Virus record (IMG/VR): IMGVR_UViG_3300021960_006131
Coordinates: 26,504 to 90,503 of that record
DNA: 64,000 nucleotides
Direction: 5' to 3' (one strand)
From: a virus
Part shown: positions 8,450 through 16,069 of the stretch, piece by piece
Layout: each line of letters opens with the position of its first letter
How positions within the stretch are numbered: the first letter of the stretch is position 1
Position numbers and translations under genes: made by a program
Notes under the pieces: model-generated
What the model saw: only the letters and a program-made list of their open reading frames with translations
The model's database searches: none
Told to the model about the DNA's origin: nothing

Positions 8450-9982
8450 TTATAGCAATGCGTCTGCTTCTTTACAAATATTCCACCAGTCTTCCATTTC
8501 AGAAAATGTTGCTAAGAAATCTGTGTTTCTTCTAGTGTCGTGTTGCGTAAAGAATTTGTAAAAATTTGCTCTTGCTTTTGTTAGTTCTTCTTGTGACATT
8601 TTACGGCCTTCCTTCATCCAGGCCAAATTACGTCTTACTTTGTCTATTTCAAAATCTTTAAAACCTCTATAGTCTATATTTACTTCATCTGCTTGATTTA
8701 ACTCCATAAAAGCAATACATTCTTCTAAATAGTCTTCATAATGCTGTGGCATCACTTGTATGCATTGCCATAATGGTGCTCTTAATAACGGTATATCAAA
8801 CCATATTCTCTGCTTAGGTCTTATTTCATAATCACAATGTTTATGTCCGCCGTTGTCTGGTACAGGAATATATTTTGTTCCTTGTACATCTTTAGCATAT
8901 TGATCTCTAAGTTCTAAAATCCATTGTAGATATTCTTTTAAACTTGTCATACTCAGCGAATTAAATGTGTTAATAAAAGTTATTGTTGTATTATCAGTTT
9001 CACTTAATATTCGCTGTACGTTGTTTTGTAGCATTTTAAAATCCATACCGTTACGCATATATTCTGCTTGTGGACCAAACCCATCGACACTTACAAATAC
9101 TGCGAAGTTCTTACATGCTGGTGCTACATACCAGTTATTCCCTGAGTTTGGATTAAACTTTTCCGGGTCCTCCCATATTTGTATCTCTTCTAATTTCTGT
9201 AGCGATTCGATGAATTTGTCCATTAACACCGGCTTAGGTGGACACATATTCGATGTTACACTCATTTCAAGCCAAGCATTTGGATTAGTATATACATAGT
9301 CTAATACTTTAAATGTATTACTATCCATTAATGGTTCGCCCCCTGTCATACGAAAAACTTCTAGGTTTTTATATAACTCAGGCCACCATTTCCAAAATGC
9401 AGTAACGTATGGATTGTCTGCTTGTGATAGTTTAGCAGGCATTAAACCACCTCTGTCTAAACTTTCTATATTATTATGTTCCCCATCAACAATTTGATAA
9501 GGTCCGTGTTCTTTGATTTCTTTTTCCCAACTGTTTGACAAATGCGGCGAGCAGTAACTACATTTTAAATTACATGCTTGGTTAAAGTTTACTTCTACAT
9601 AACGCGGATTTATATTTCCGTCTGCACCTGCTTCTGCTATTTCTTCTCTGGCGTTTTGTGCCCAGTATTCACCACTACGATAAACTCTATCACTTCTACC
9701 GCCTACATCTTCTATACGCCAGCAGTAACTACAACCTTCAGGTCGTTCACCTGCTAACATTAGAGCACGTTGCTCTTTCTTTTCTTTTGTGTTATGTAGT
9801 GCTGAAGGATTATCAGCAAGTTCTTCTAAATTTATTTTATGTGTTGGCGGATGATAGCAACTATGTGTCATGCCGTTTGTAAGGTGCATAGAAACCTGAG
9901 TCCACTTTGCGTAACACATTGTTTCGCTTATGGCATCTAATTGTTCCTTGGCCTTGTCTGCGGCTTGATCGTAATTACTCAT
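8450..9982 (-). CDS. Radical SAM protein
   Basis: The 510-aa protein has C-x3-C-x2-C at 137-144 (CNLKCSYC), GGEP at 214-217, and an N-terminal auxiliary block with Cys23, Cys42 (SCYHPPTH) and CSYCW at 84-87. It is paralogous to the 561-aa protein 10 nt downstream, sharing the WWPEL and TGGEP region and the C-terminal region. The start overlaps the stop of the SDR-like gene in an ATGA, indicating coupled translation. A pair of related but diverged radical SAM enzymes may act on successive sites or form a heteromer; this is inference. Confidence 0.88.
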   Translation of the reverse strand: MSNYDQAADKAKEQLDAISETMCYAKWTQVSMHLTNGMTHSCYHPPTHKINLEELADNPSALHNTKEKKEQRALMLAGERPEGCSYCWRIEDVGGRSDRVYRSGEYWAQNAREEIAEAGADGNINPRYVEVNFNQACNLKCSYCSPHLSNSWEKEIKEHGPYQIVDGEHNNIESLDRGGLMPAKLSQADNPYVTAFWKWWPELYKNLEVFRMTGGEPLMDSNTFKVLDYVYTNPNAWLEMSVTSNMCPPKPVLMDKFIESLQKLEEIQIWEDPEKFNPNSGNNWYVAPACKNFAVFVSVDGFGPQAEYMRNGMDFKMLQNNVQRILSETDNTTITFINTFNSLSMTSLKEYLQWILELRDQYAKDVQGTKYIPVPDNGGHKHCDYEIRPKQRIWFDIPLLRAPLWQCIQVMPQHYEDYLEECIAFMELNQADEVNIDYRGFKDFEIDKVRRNLAWMKEGRKMSQEELTKARANFYKFFTQHDTRRNTDFLATFSEMEDWWNICKEADALL

Positions 9983-10578
9983 CTTTGTAAATTTACTACT
10001 TCTTTACCTATTGTAAGATCTATTAGTTTTAAATCTGTTCTATTTGTAATTAATTCTACAACACGTTTTGCATAGTCTGTAATGTTAGTGGCATCAATAC
10101 CGCTAGGACTTACACAGAACGCATTACACACGTTGCTAGACGCACTATATACTAATTGTTGCATCATACTTCTTAATACTGCATACATTACAAACTGTTT
10201 ATCCTGTTGTGGCCATGCTGTTATTGAACTGCTTACACCACAAATTGTTATTTCTTTACTGCTATTTTCTAACCATTTTATTAACTTTGTAAAAAATAAA
10301 AACAATGGTGTATAATTAAAAAACATACTTGACATTTGTTGTAAAGTTATATTACTATAATTCTTATTATCTATTACTAATGCAATTTGTTCTTCTATGT
10401 TTGCATTTATTACAATTATATCAGGTACTACTTTACCATCTATAAACTTATCAAAGTCTGCATAATCAACATTATCTCTACCAAAGCCATATGTACTAAT
10501 ATCTTGTTCTTTAAGTTTCTTAATAATATTACCTGCGAAATCAGACGACTTTCCAAACACCCATGCTAATTTTCTCAT
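9979..10578 (-). CDS. Short-chain dehydrogenase/reductase-like protein
   Basis: The 199-aa protein looks like a small, diverged SDR. VFGKSSDFAGNII near the N-terminus resembles the nucleotide loop, INAN at 57-60 stands where NNAG is expected, serines 116-118 precede Tyr132, and Tyr132-x3-Arg136 replaces the catalytic YxxxK with an arginine. VSPSGI follows as in the PG motif. The Lys to Arg change and short length leave activity uncertain. Both ends overlap neighbours through ATGA junctions, placing it inside the radical SAM operon, where it could act on the same intermediate. Confidence 0.6.
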   Translation of the reverse strand: MRKLAWVFGKSSDFAGNIIKKLKEQDISTYGFGRDNVDYADFDKFIDGKVVPDIIVINANIEEQIALVIDNKNYSNITLQQMSSMFFNYTPLFLFFTKLIKWLENSSKEITICGVSSSITAWPQQDKQFVMYAVLRSMMQQLVYSASSNVCNAFCVSPSGIDATNITDYAKRVVELITNRTDLKLIDLTIGKEVVNLQR

Positions 10579-11537
10579 GTACCTATCAATCCTTTTTCTA
10601 ATAGGTCTTGTATTTGTCGCTCAGTGATCATTGCACCCCATCTTTTTGGGTTTACAAATGTTGCTTTGAAAAATTTACTCATTTGATCGTTGGGTTCGAA
10701 CAGCATCATACCTTGAACTTCTTCATTGATTTCTTCTCCTAGTTCATTAACAAGTTGTTTTAGATGTTCATTGCTTTCTATATTGTTTTTTGTTTCTTCA
10801 AAAAAGCCTTTGAACCAATCGTAATCTGATATCTGATTAGTATTCCAGTTACTTAAAACTGTCATCTTACAACCTAGTCTTGCTCCATAGATTGCCCACC
10901 AACCATTGTCTACGTCTGTGCCAACATTACACCAAACATTTAATCTGTTAAAGTTACCATACCATATCTTATCTTGGAACACATGAGGTGATACTCTTGC
11001 GCCTTGGTCTAAACTTAGTTTAACACCTTCCCTAAAGCCGGCTCTAAAGGCTTGGAATGGACTAGCAGTTTGATGTACTTCTGAGAATATATCATTCATT
11101 TGTATGTAGTTAAGTTTCCAACAAAACTCCATACCTTCGCCATCTGTTGCGGCTTCGTGTGTATTGATACTTTTTGTATATTCTTTAGGCCAGCACTTTA
11201 ATCCGCCGTTGCCGTATACTAATCCATTTAATAAATTTTTAGCATTCCAACTGAAGATACTTTCTGATATATCGTTACCATCATGATCTTTTTCTGGAAA
11301 CTCTAGTTCCTGATTAAAGAATTCATCCATAACAATGTTGTCACCGTCTACTGTGATAAAACGATCTGTTTCTGATTGATTGGCACATTCTTTGTGTGCG
11401 GCATCAAAGCCTTTAACTCCGTGTACACGTTTTGCCCACGGTACTTTGTTTAGTAGGTCTGCCCAGTTTTCTTCACAGTTGGGTTCATCGTATGAAATAT
11501 AAAATATGTCTAATTCTGTGACGTCTATTTTTGCCAT
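10575..11537 (-). CDS. Glycosyltransferase-like protein with a single DxD module
   Basis: The 320-aa protein begins with a GT-A-like DIFYISYDEPNCEENW strand and loop, then GVKGFDAAHKECA and FITVDGDNIV with a D64-x-D66 pair. YGNGGLKCWPKEY and AFRAGFREGVKLS follow. The same blocks, in the same order, form the last repeat and C-terminus of the 1014-aa protein at 745-3789. It is the first gene after a late promoter and heads the SDR/radical SAM/oxygenase operon. The ribosome-binding region can fold into a hairpin in read-through RNA. Sugar and acceptor are unknown. Confidence 0.65.
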   Translation of the reverse strand: MAKIDVTELDIFYISYDEPNCEENWADLLNKVPWAKRVHGVKGFDAAHKECANQSETDRFITVDGDNIVMDEFFNQELEFPEKDHDGNDISESIFSWNAKNLLNGLVYGNGGLKCWPKEYTKSINTHEAATDGEGMEFCWKLNYIQMNDIFSEVHQTASPFQAFRAGFREGVKLSLDQGARVSPHVFQDKIWYGNFNRLNVWCNVGTDVDNGWWAIYGARLGCKMTVLSNWNTNQISDYDWFKGFFEETKNNIESNEHLKQLVNELGEEINEEVQGMMLFEPNDQMSKFFKATFVNPKRWGAMITERQIQDLLEKGLIGT

Positions 11538-11564
11538 ATGTGTGTCCTAATAATATACACATAT
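11536..11564 (-). promoter_or_regulatory. Inverted repeat enclosing the ribosome-binding site
   Basis: Arms 11564-11557 (ATATGTGT) and 11543-11536 (ACACATAT) pair over 8 bp. The 13-nt loop contains the AGGAC Shine-Dalgarno, and the 3' arm covers the first two bases of the ATG at 11537. RNA started at the late promoter (11562-11569) would begin inside the loop and lack the 5' arm, so only RNA read through from upstream could form the hairpin. This mirrors the translational gating known for T4 genes e, soc and 49; here it is inferred from sequence. Confidence 0.6.
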
Positions 11565-11569
11565 TTATC
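11562..11569 (-). promoter_or_regulatory. Late promoter element GATAAATA
   Basis: GATAAATA on the minus strand ends 24 nt before the ATG at 11537, with AGGAC between. It matches the T4-type late -10 element (TATAAATA) in all but its first base. It would start the operon running through the SDR, radical SAM and oxygenase genes. Confidence 0.75.
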
Positions 11570-11586
11570 TTTAATTTAGTTAGGGG

Positions 11587-12204
11587 TTAGGCGACTCTGA
11601 TATACTTATCAAATATTTTTCTGGTATAAATGCTTTTATCTGAACAGTCATGATTGATTTTAAATTCTAATTCTTTATTTTTGAATAAATCTGGTAATGA
11701 TATTTCTATGCTATCATATAAAAAATGCGGATCATCGATGCTGGTAATATACAATGCCATCCTTTGTTCACCTTTAAATGAAAAGTTATCTATATCAACA
11801 TTATTTGTAATATTAGTATGTAGTTTATCACTGAGTGTTACAATTACTTTATTTTTTAATCCTTGTATTTTTACGTCAAACTCTGTGTTATCAGACAGTC
11901 TTATTTGTGTTAGCATCTTTGATGCTGATTTAAACTTTTCTAGTTCTATTACTTTGGTAACAAAAGAATATACTCCTTCCTCATTGGGATTAGTTAATAC
12001 TAAAAAATCATTAACAGTTTTATTATTTTTTGGATCTTCAAATATTTTACACTGATCATATGTAAATACCGCATGGTTATATTCTAAGTAATCATCAGAT
12101 TCTGCTCTTCCATAATAAGAAATAGCACCGCTGTCGTCAAAATACACGTGACGATCACTTTGCTGTTGGGCCTTTCTAGCCTTTTCTAAGTCCTCTAACT
12201 TCAT
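11587..12204 (-). CDS. Unknown protein, 205 aa
   Basis: I recognise no family. The sequence starts with a charged helix (KLEDLEKARKAQQQSD), then looks beta-rich, with alternating hydrophobic strands such as VYSFVTKVIEL, FDVKIQGLKNKVIVTLSD and SIEISLPDLF. It has one C-terminal and one central cysteine and no evident catalytic motif. The start overlaps the end of the upstream glycosyltransferase gene by 29 nt, so it is translated from the same message. A beta-sandwich carbohydrate-binding or virion accessory role would fit, but nothing proves it. Confidence 0.65.
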   Translation of the reverse strand: MKLEDLEKARKAQQQSDRHVYFDDSGAISYYGRAESDDYLEYNHAVFTYDQCKIFEDPKNNKTVNDFLVLTNPNEEGVYSFVTKVIELEKFKSASKMLTQIRLSDNTEFDVKIQGLKNKVIVTLSDKLHTNITNNVDIDNFSFKGEQRMALYITSIDDPHFLYDSIEISLPDLFKNKELEFKINHDCSDKSIYTRKIFDKYIRVA

Positions 12205-13054
12205 CTTCTAATGTCTCTATAATATTATTTGTTAACCATTCTTTATCTACATAATGAAACGGATAGTGTTGTTGAAAGTTTCCTACTTTAAAATTGGATA
12301 CACTACTAAAATAGGTAGGTATGCTCAGTGTCCATTTTTCATCTAACAATGAACCACCTGGCAGATCCTGTATAAAACTTTTCATGTGAGTAAATGTAGG
12401 CATATCTGTTAAATCGTCTACTGTTGTTTCGCTTTCTAATCCTAATAGTTGTATTGCTAATGCATACACAACATCAGCACTTAACTTATTAGGCTTACCA
12501 TTTGGCATGTATTTAAAATAAAACCTTTGCCAATTTTCAAATATCAACTGAATCATCTTAAAAAGTTCACTTGCTGTTTCTGATTTTTTAAAATAAAAGA
12601 ATGCTGTATATATGTTTGGCATATTATTTTTAATAAAGTATTCTCTATAATATTTATTGCTAGGGTCTGCTGGTTCTCCCCTATATGTTTTAATATTTGT
12701 AGTTGCCCATACATCTTTTTCTTCTAATATATCCCACCAATGACTAACATCAGTAGGAAAAATCATATCAGCATCTAGTATGACTGTTTCATCGTATGGC
12801 GTCATATAATAGTATTTCCATTTGTTATCTATTTTCCAATCTGCATCTGCGGCATCATCCTTCCATGGAATCTCTATTACCTTATCAAAAACTTTTTTAT
12901 ATTTTTCTGGTACTGTACTTTTATCTTCTACACATACTGCTAGGTTACTTACTTTTGATTGTGTGATCTTTAAACTTAATGCAAGAGCATAAGCCATTCT
13001 TAGATAATTAGTATCTGCAGAATTTTGTGCAATAACAATATAACCTTTAGACAT
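12176..13054 (-). CDS. Glycosyltransferase, GT8-like
   Basis: The 292-aa protein opens with a YIVIAQNSADTNYLRMAYALALSL strand-helix pair. It has YDETVILDADMIFP, with the metal-binding D94-x-D96 typical of retaining GT-A enzymes such as GT8. IYTAFFYFKKSE and HYPFHYVDKEW fit the second half of the fold. A related protein lies at 13825-14706, with the SGNH hydrolase gene between them. All three genes overlap, pointing to one late operon that makes or trims a glycan. Donor and acceptor are unknown. Confidence 0.75.
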   Translation of the reverse strand: MSKGYIVIAQNSADTNYLRMAYALALSLKITQSKVSNLAVCVEDKSTVPEKYKKVFDKVIEIPWKDDAADADWKIDNKWKYYYMTPYDETVILDADMIFPTDVSHWWDILEEKDVWATTNIKTYRGEPADPSNKYYREYFIKNNMPNIYTAFFYFKKSETASELFKMIQLIFENWQRFYFKYMPNGKPNKLSADVVYALAIQLLGLESETTVDDLTDMPTFTHMKSFIQDLPGGSLLDEKWTLSIPTYFSSVSNFKVGNFQQHYPFHYVDKEWLTNNIIETLEDEVRGLRKG

Positions 13055-13832
13055 TTTCTAGCCTCGGTTTGATATGTTCTTCAAAATACATTCTATACCC
13101 TTTTTCGTTTGGGTGATTTTGATAATCATCTTCGCTCCAGACATCGCTATCAAGTTCTTCATATTTTATTACTTCTTGTTGTATGCCTGGTAGATCAATA
13201 CAATCTTTGATTTGATCTGTTAAATGTGTATACATCCATTTATGCTCAGGATTCAACACTTTTTGTCTATGCTTTTCATTTATCCATATAAACATAACTT
13301 TTATATTATGTTTTTCACAAAAAGATTTTACCAAATTATATAATGTTAATGTATTAAGTATGTCTGTGTATTCGTGTTGTAAATTTACATAATATTGAGT
13401 AGATAAATGATATAGTTCTGGAAATTCTTTCTCAACATCTTGATGCGAATGCCACGGAGCAATAGATACCCAGCCATTGTCTTCTATAGAAACTGCATCA
13501 TAATCTGTAAAACTTCTAGGGGTAATAACTCTCTCCCCCAAAAATAAATTTGGACTATCTGGAATCATTTCGCGGCTAGATAAAAAAGCATATCTATGGA
13601 TCATTGTCCATTGCACTATTCCAAATATGTCTTCTGGTAAAACACCTGAGTCTAGTTTTTGTTTTACATGATTCATAAATGTATGTGCAATAAATTGATT
13701 ACCGCATCCACCTACACCTAGTGGTATTAATTCTCTACCCAAATGTTCTGCAACAAAGTCATTCCACATTTTATGCGGTGTGGATATTGTGTCACTAAAA
13801 CTACAACCAGATGATATAAAATACTTAGGCAT
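13047..13832 (-). CDS. SGNH-type hydrolase-like protein
   Basis: The start is the ATG at 13832, which has GGAGATATA before it; an upstream in-frame ATG at 13859 would add nine residues inside the neighbouring gene. The protein is 261 aa. FISSGCSFSD near residues 5-14 resembles block I of SGNH/GDSL hydrolases with Ser11 as nucleophile. GVGGCGNQF at 39-47 supplies the Gly and Asn of blocks II-III. DYQNHPNEKGY near the C-terminus gives the Asp/His of block V. Such enzymes deacylate sugars or lipids. Lying between two glycosyltransferases, it may add or remove acyl groups on a glycan. Confidence 0.72.
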   Translation of the reverse strand: MPKYFISSGCSFSDTISTPHKMWNDFVAEHLGRELIPLGVGGCGNQFIAHTFMNHVKQKLDSGVLPEDIFGIVQWTMIHRYAFLSSREMIPDSPNLFLGERVITPRSFTDYDAVSIEDNGWVSIAPWHSHQDVEKEFPELYHLSTQYYVNLQHEYTDILNTLTLYNLVKSFCEKHNIKVMFIWINEKHRQKVLNPEHKWMYTHLTDQIKDCIDLPGIQQEVIKYEELDSDVWSEDDYQNHPNEKGYRMYFEEHIKPRLENV

Positions 13833-14706
13833 TATATATCTCCAGTAATTTATCTGCATGTCTTTGAAGTGCCCACTTATTCATAATGTGTAAGTCTACA
13901 TCTTTCCATCTGCTTAGTTGAAAATCTGCATTTGATTTAGGTTTTTCTAAAAACATTGTGATATCATTTACAGCATTCACTTCATGTATATCATCCCAAT
14001 CAAATGTTTTATACATTTTTTCTATGGGTAATTGTTGTTGTGCTTCACTTTTAAATCCATTCATAACATGAGCGGCAACACTAAAACTGTAATCGTTTCT
14101 GTAAAGCATGCCTGGTATTTCATATAAGTCTTTATAGTAGTTCCAATTTTCTTTTACGTCTTTTACTACATTAAAAAAACTTTCTACATATGGCGTCTTT
14201 TTAAAATACACAACTGTTGCCCAATACATTGATATACCAAAATCGCTTATTCTTTTATATGATTCTGATCTACCAAATTGTATATCTTGCACATCTCTGT
14301 GTAGCATAATATCGTTTTTATGATCCCAACAAGCATTTAAACTGTCGCTGAGTACTAAGTAATCTACATCCATTACTATGGTTTCGTCATAAGGTGATAT
14401 ATCATATGCATCGCATCTGTTAGCATTGTAGAATGGTAATACTTTTACACTATGATTAGTGTCTCTATAATTGCGATGATTTTTTGCTTTGAAGTCTAAA
14501 TCTTTTTCAGCAATAATTATATTATCAATATAATCTTCTACTTTGATATTTTTAGATGTGTAGTCATACGAGTTTTGATCAGTAACTACTGTAATGCTAT
14601 GCTTACCAAGATTGTATCTAATCATACTTGCTGTTACACAGGCAAGTTTTAAATACTCAATCTCTTCATTGTTATGAGCGTATAATAAAAATCCTTTAGT
14701 CGTCAT
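13825..14706 (-). CDS. Glycosyltransferase, GT8-like
   Basis: The 293-aa protein resembles the one at 12176-13054. It starts FLLYAHNNEEIEYLKLACVTASMI and has SPYDETIVMDVDYLVLSD with D113-x-D115 as the metal-binding pair. ISMYWATVVYFKKTPYVESFF corresponds to the YTAFFYFKKS block of the other copy. The identity is low, so the two probably have different sugars or acceptors. The start overlaps the 120-aa gene by 11 nt and the end overlaps the SGNH hydrolase gene by 8 nt. Confidence 0.75.
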   Translation of the reverse strand: MTTKGFLLYAHNNEEIEYLKLACVTASMIRYNLGKHSITVVTDQNSYDYTSKNIKVEDYIDNIIIAEKDLDFKAKNHRNYRDTNHSVKVLPFYNANRCDAYDISPYDETIVMDVDYLVLSDSLNACWDHKNDIMLHRDVQDIQFGRSESYKRISDFGISMYWATVVYFKKTPYVESFFNVVKDVKENWNYYKDLYEIPGMLYRNDYSFSVAAHVMNGFKSEAQQQLPIEKMYKTFDWDDIHEVNAVNDITMFLEKPKSNADFQLSRWKDVDLHIMNKWALQRHADKLLEIYNA

Positions 14707-15058
14707 CGAGATCTATGTCTATTAGTTTATGGACCTTGCGAGCCTTTCTTAACTTGACATATTCTGCATGATAATCATTTGTCACTTCAAAGTATCTACT
14801 CAACAGTTCATCTAAAAATGCTGATAGGTCTTCTATTTGTATAGGGTTTTCGTAGTTGTCTATTAAGACACTTTCGTTATACTCTTTTTCAATTAGTGTA
14901 TTTACAAATGTTATTAGTTCTTGTGATACTGTAAATGTACCACCATTTGTAGAAAGGATAAGCCTCGTTTGAGTTTTGGATCTCAAAGAGGCTATCTGAT
15001 TATTTAATGTTTGCCGATAATTGGCGAATTCTAATGCTTTGGTAAGTCGCTCACTCAT
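14696..15058 (-). CDS. Unknown conserved-looking phage protein, 120 aa
   Basis: I do not recognise the family. The protein is largely helical and charged: an N-terminal helix SERLTKALEFANYRQTLNNQIASLRSK is split here as the first 15-20 residues and the following basic stretch. A short beta segment (LILSTNGGTFTV) and helices around LDELLSRYFEVTNDYHAEYVKLRKA follow, and the tail is acidic (DIDLDDD). It is the first gene after an AATAAATA late element and has AGGAC before the ATG. It may be a small virion or chaperone protein for the adjacent fibre gene; that is a guess from position. Confidence 0.65.
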   Translation of the reverse strand: MSERLTKALEFANYRQTLNNQIASLRSKTQTRLILSTNGGTFTVSQELITFVNTLIEKEYNESVLIDNYENPIQIEDLSAFLDELLSRYFEVTNDYHAEYVKLRKARKVHKLIDIDLDDD

Positions 15059-15088
15059 ACAAGTCCTGTGTTGTGTATATTTACAAAC

Positions 15089-15096
15089 TATTTATT
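15089..15096 (-). promoter_or_regulatory. Late promoter element AATAAATA
   Basis: AATAAATA on the minus strand, followed by G, lies 30 nt before the ATG at 15058, just past the stop of the upstream virion gene. AGGAC sits between it and the ATG. It fits the late-element series of this window and would drive the glycosyltransferase/SGNH operon. Confidence 0.6.
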
Positions 15097-15097
15097 A

Positions 15098-15994
15098 TTA
15101 TAAATCTGAGTTTGTAGTATAAGTCGGTGTAGCAACTACAACACTATAACCATTTGGCAATGTTCCACTATTAGGTCTATACTGTCCAGAAACACTTGTT
15201 AATGTTCCGTCAACACTATCAAAATATCCTCTACCTGTATGTGAATCACCAAATGTGATTAAAAATCTCAATACAGTTGAACTATCTGCTCTTGCTTGAA
15301 TAGAATAATAGTTAGTTGAGTATGACCCAGAACCTGCTTTAGTATATATAGTTTGGTATGTTGTTGTTAAATCATTATTACCAATACTTGTAGTAGTTCC
15401 TGAACTTGCAGTAGTTTGAGTATAATTCATTTTAATTGTACCCATAGCACTTAACATGTTGGTCCAGTCTGTGTTCTGATCAGTAGTTGAACCACCACTT
15501 CTACTTGCTGTAAAATATAAACTTCCGCCTGCATTAAAAAATGCATTTCTAATTGCGGCACTTCCAAAAGTAACAGTAACATCATGAGTAACTGTAGTAC
15601 TCCATGCGGCTGTTCTAGTACTAGTGTCTTTTGCTTCTTGCGACAAGTATGACGCATCAGCAGTTAACCTAGCATTATATCCGTTAGTTATTGTAGATTG
15701 TATATTATTTAAATCTGTGTCTTGAATTAGTGCGGCATTACTAACGTCTGAAACGTTGTTACTTGCACCTGTATAAACTGCAATATCCTGAGCGGCATTA
15801 ATTATGTCATTAGTGTTTGTGTCGGTAATTGTTGCACCGGCGGCTGGATTATGAACACTCCAACTTTGACCCCAACCTTCGTTTGAGCCACCTGGAGTAC
15901 CAGTTATTAATAAAATATTATTCCTTGCAACGTCCCAATCAGCGGCGGTTATTGTTGAACCTGCTGATCTATTCGTCATGGTTGATAATGCCAT
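15098..15994 (-). CDS. Probable virion or fibre protein
   Basis: The 298-aa protein is rich in Thr, Ser, Asn, Gly and Ala and poor in charge, typical of phage fibre and surface proteins. Repeated short beta-strand patterns occur, for example TTVTHDVTVTFGSAAIRNAFFNAGGSLYF, where the segment from VTVTFG to GSLYF resembles a domain often seen in marine phage structural proteins. No enzyme motif is visible. It has its own late promoter (16050-16057), a structured leader and a good TTAGGAG site, which points to strong late expression. It lies beside the triple-domain hydroxylase/glycosyltransferase gene. Confidence 0.65.
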   Translation of the reverse strand: MALSTMTNRSAGSTITAADWDVARNNILLITGTPGGSNEGWGQSWSVHNPAAGATITDTNTNDIINAAQDIAVYTGASNNVSDVSNAALIQDTDLNNIQSTITNGYNARLTADASYLSQEAKDTSTRTAAWSTTVTHDVTVTFGSAAIRNAFFNAGGSLYFTASRSGGSTTDQNTDWTNMLSAMGTIKMNYTQTTASSGTTTSIGNNDLTTTYQTIYTKAGSGSYSTNYYSIQARADSSTVLRFLITFGDSHTGRGYFDSVDGTLTSVSGQYRPNSGTLPNGYSVVVATPTYTTNSDL

Positions 15995-16003
15995 TGTTTT
16001 CTC

Positions 16004-16017
16004 CTAAATCGATTTAG
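16004..16017 (-). repeat. Perfect 14-bp palindrome next to the ribosome-binding site
   Basis: CTAAATCGATTTAG is its own reverse complement. On the minus strand its last bases (TTAG) form the first half of the TTAGGAG Shine-Dalgarno of the gene starting at 15994. It could form a small hairpin that competes with ribosome binding, or be a protein site. Only the symmetry is directly seen. Confidence 0.5.
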
Positions 16018-16019
16018 TT

Positions 16020-16035
16020 GTTACCTTGCGATAAC
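16020..16035 (-). promoter_or_regulatory. Leader hairpin with a GCAA tetraloop
   Basis: In RNA from the minus strand, GUUAUC-GCAA-GGUAAC forms a 6-bp stem (one U-G pair) closed by a GNRA-type loop. It lies between the late promoter and the ribosome-binding site of the gene starting at 15994. A hairpin near the 5' end could protect the message from decay; this is inference. Confidence 0.55.
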
Positions 16036-16049
16036 ATTTTGTACAAATG

Positions 16050-16057
16050 TATTTATC
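16050..16057 (-). promoter_or_regulatory. Late promoter element GATAAATA
   Basis: GATAAATAC on the minus strand lies 55 nt before the ATG at 15994, giving a leader of about 50 nt, the longest of the late series here. It lies just beyond the stop codon of the triple-domain enzyme gene. Confidence 0.75.
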
Positions 16058-16069
16058 AAAAATAAGTGA

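Noticed and set aside
15070-15085. TAAATATA-like sequence as a second late element before the 120-aa gene
   Set aside because: It does not match the GATAAATA/AATAAATA series, while a better element lies 10 nt further upstream.
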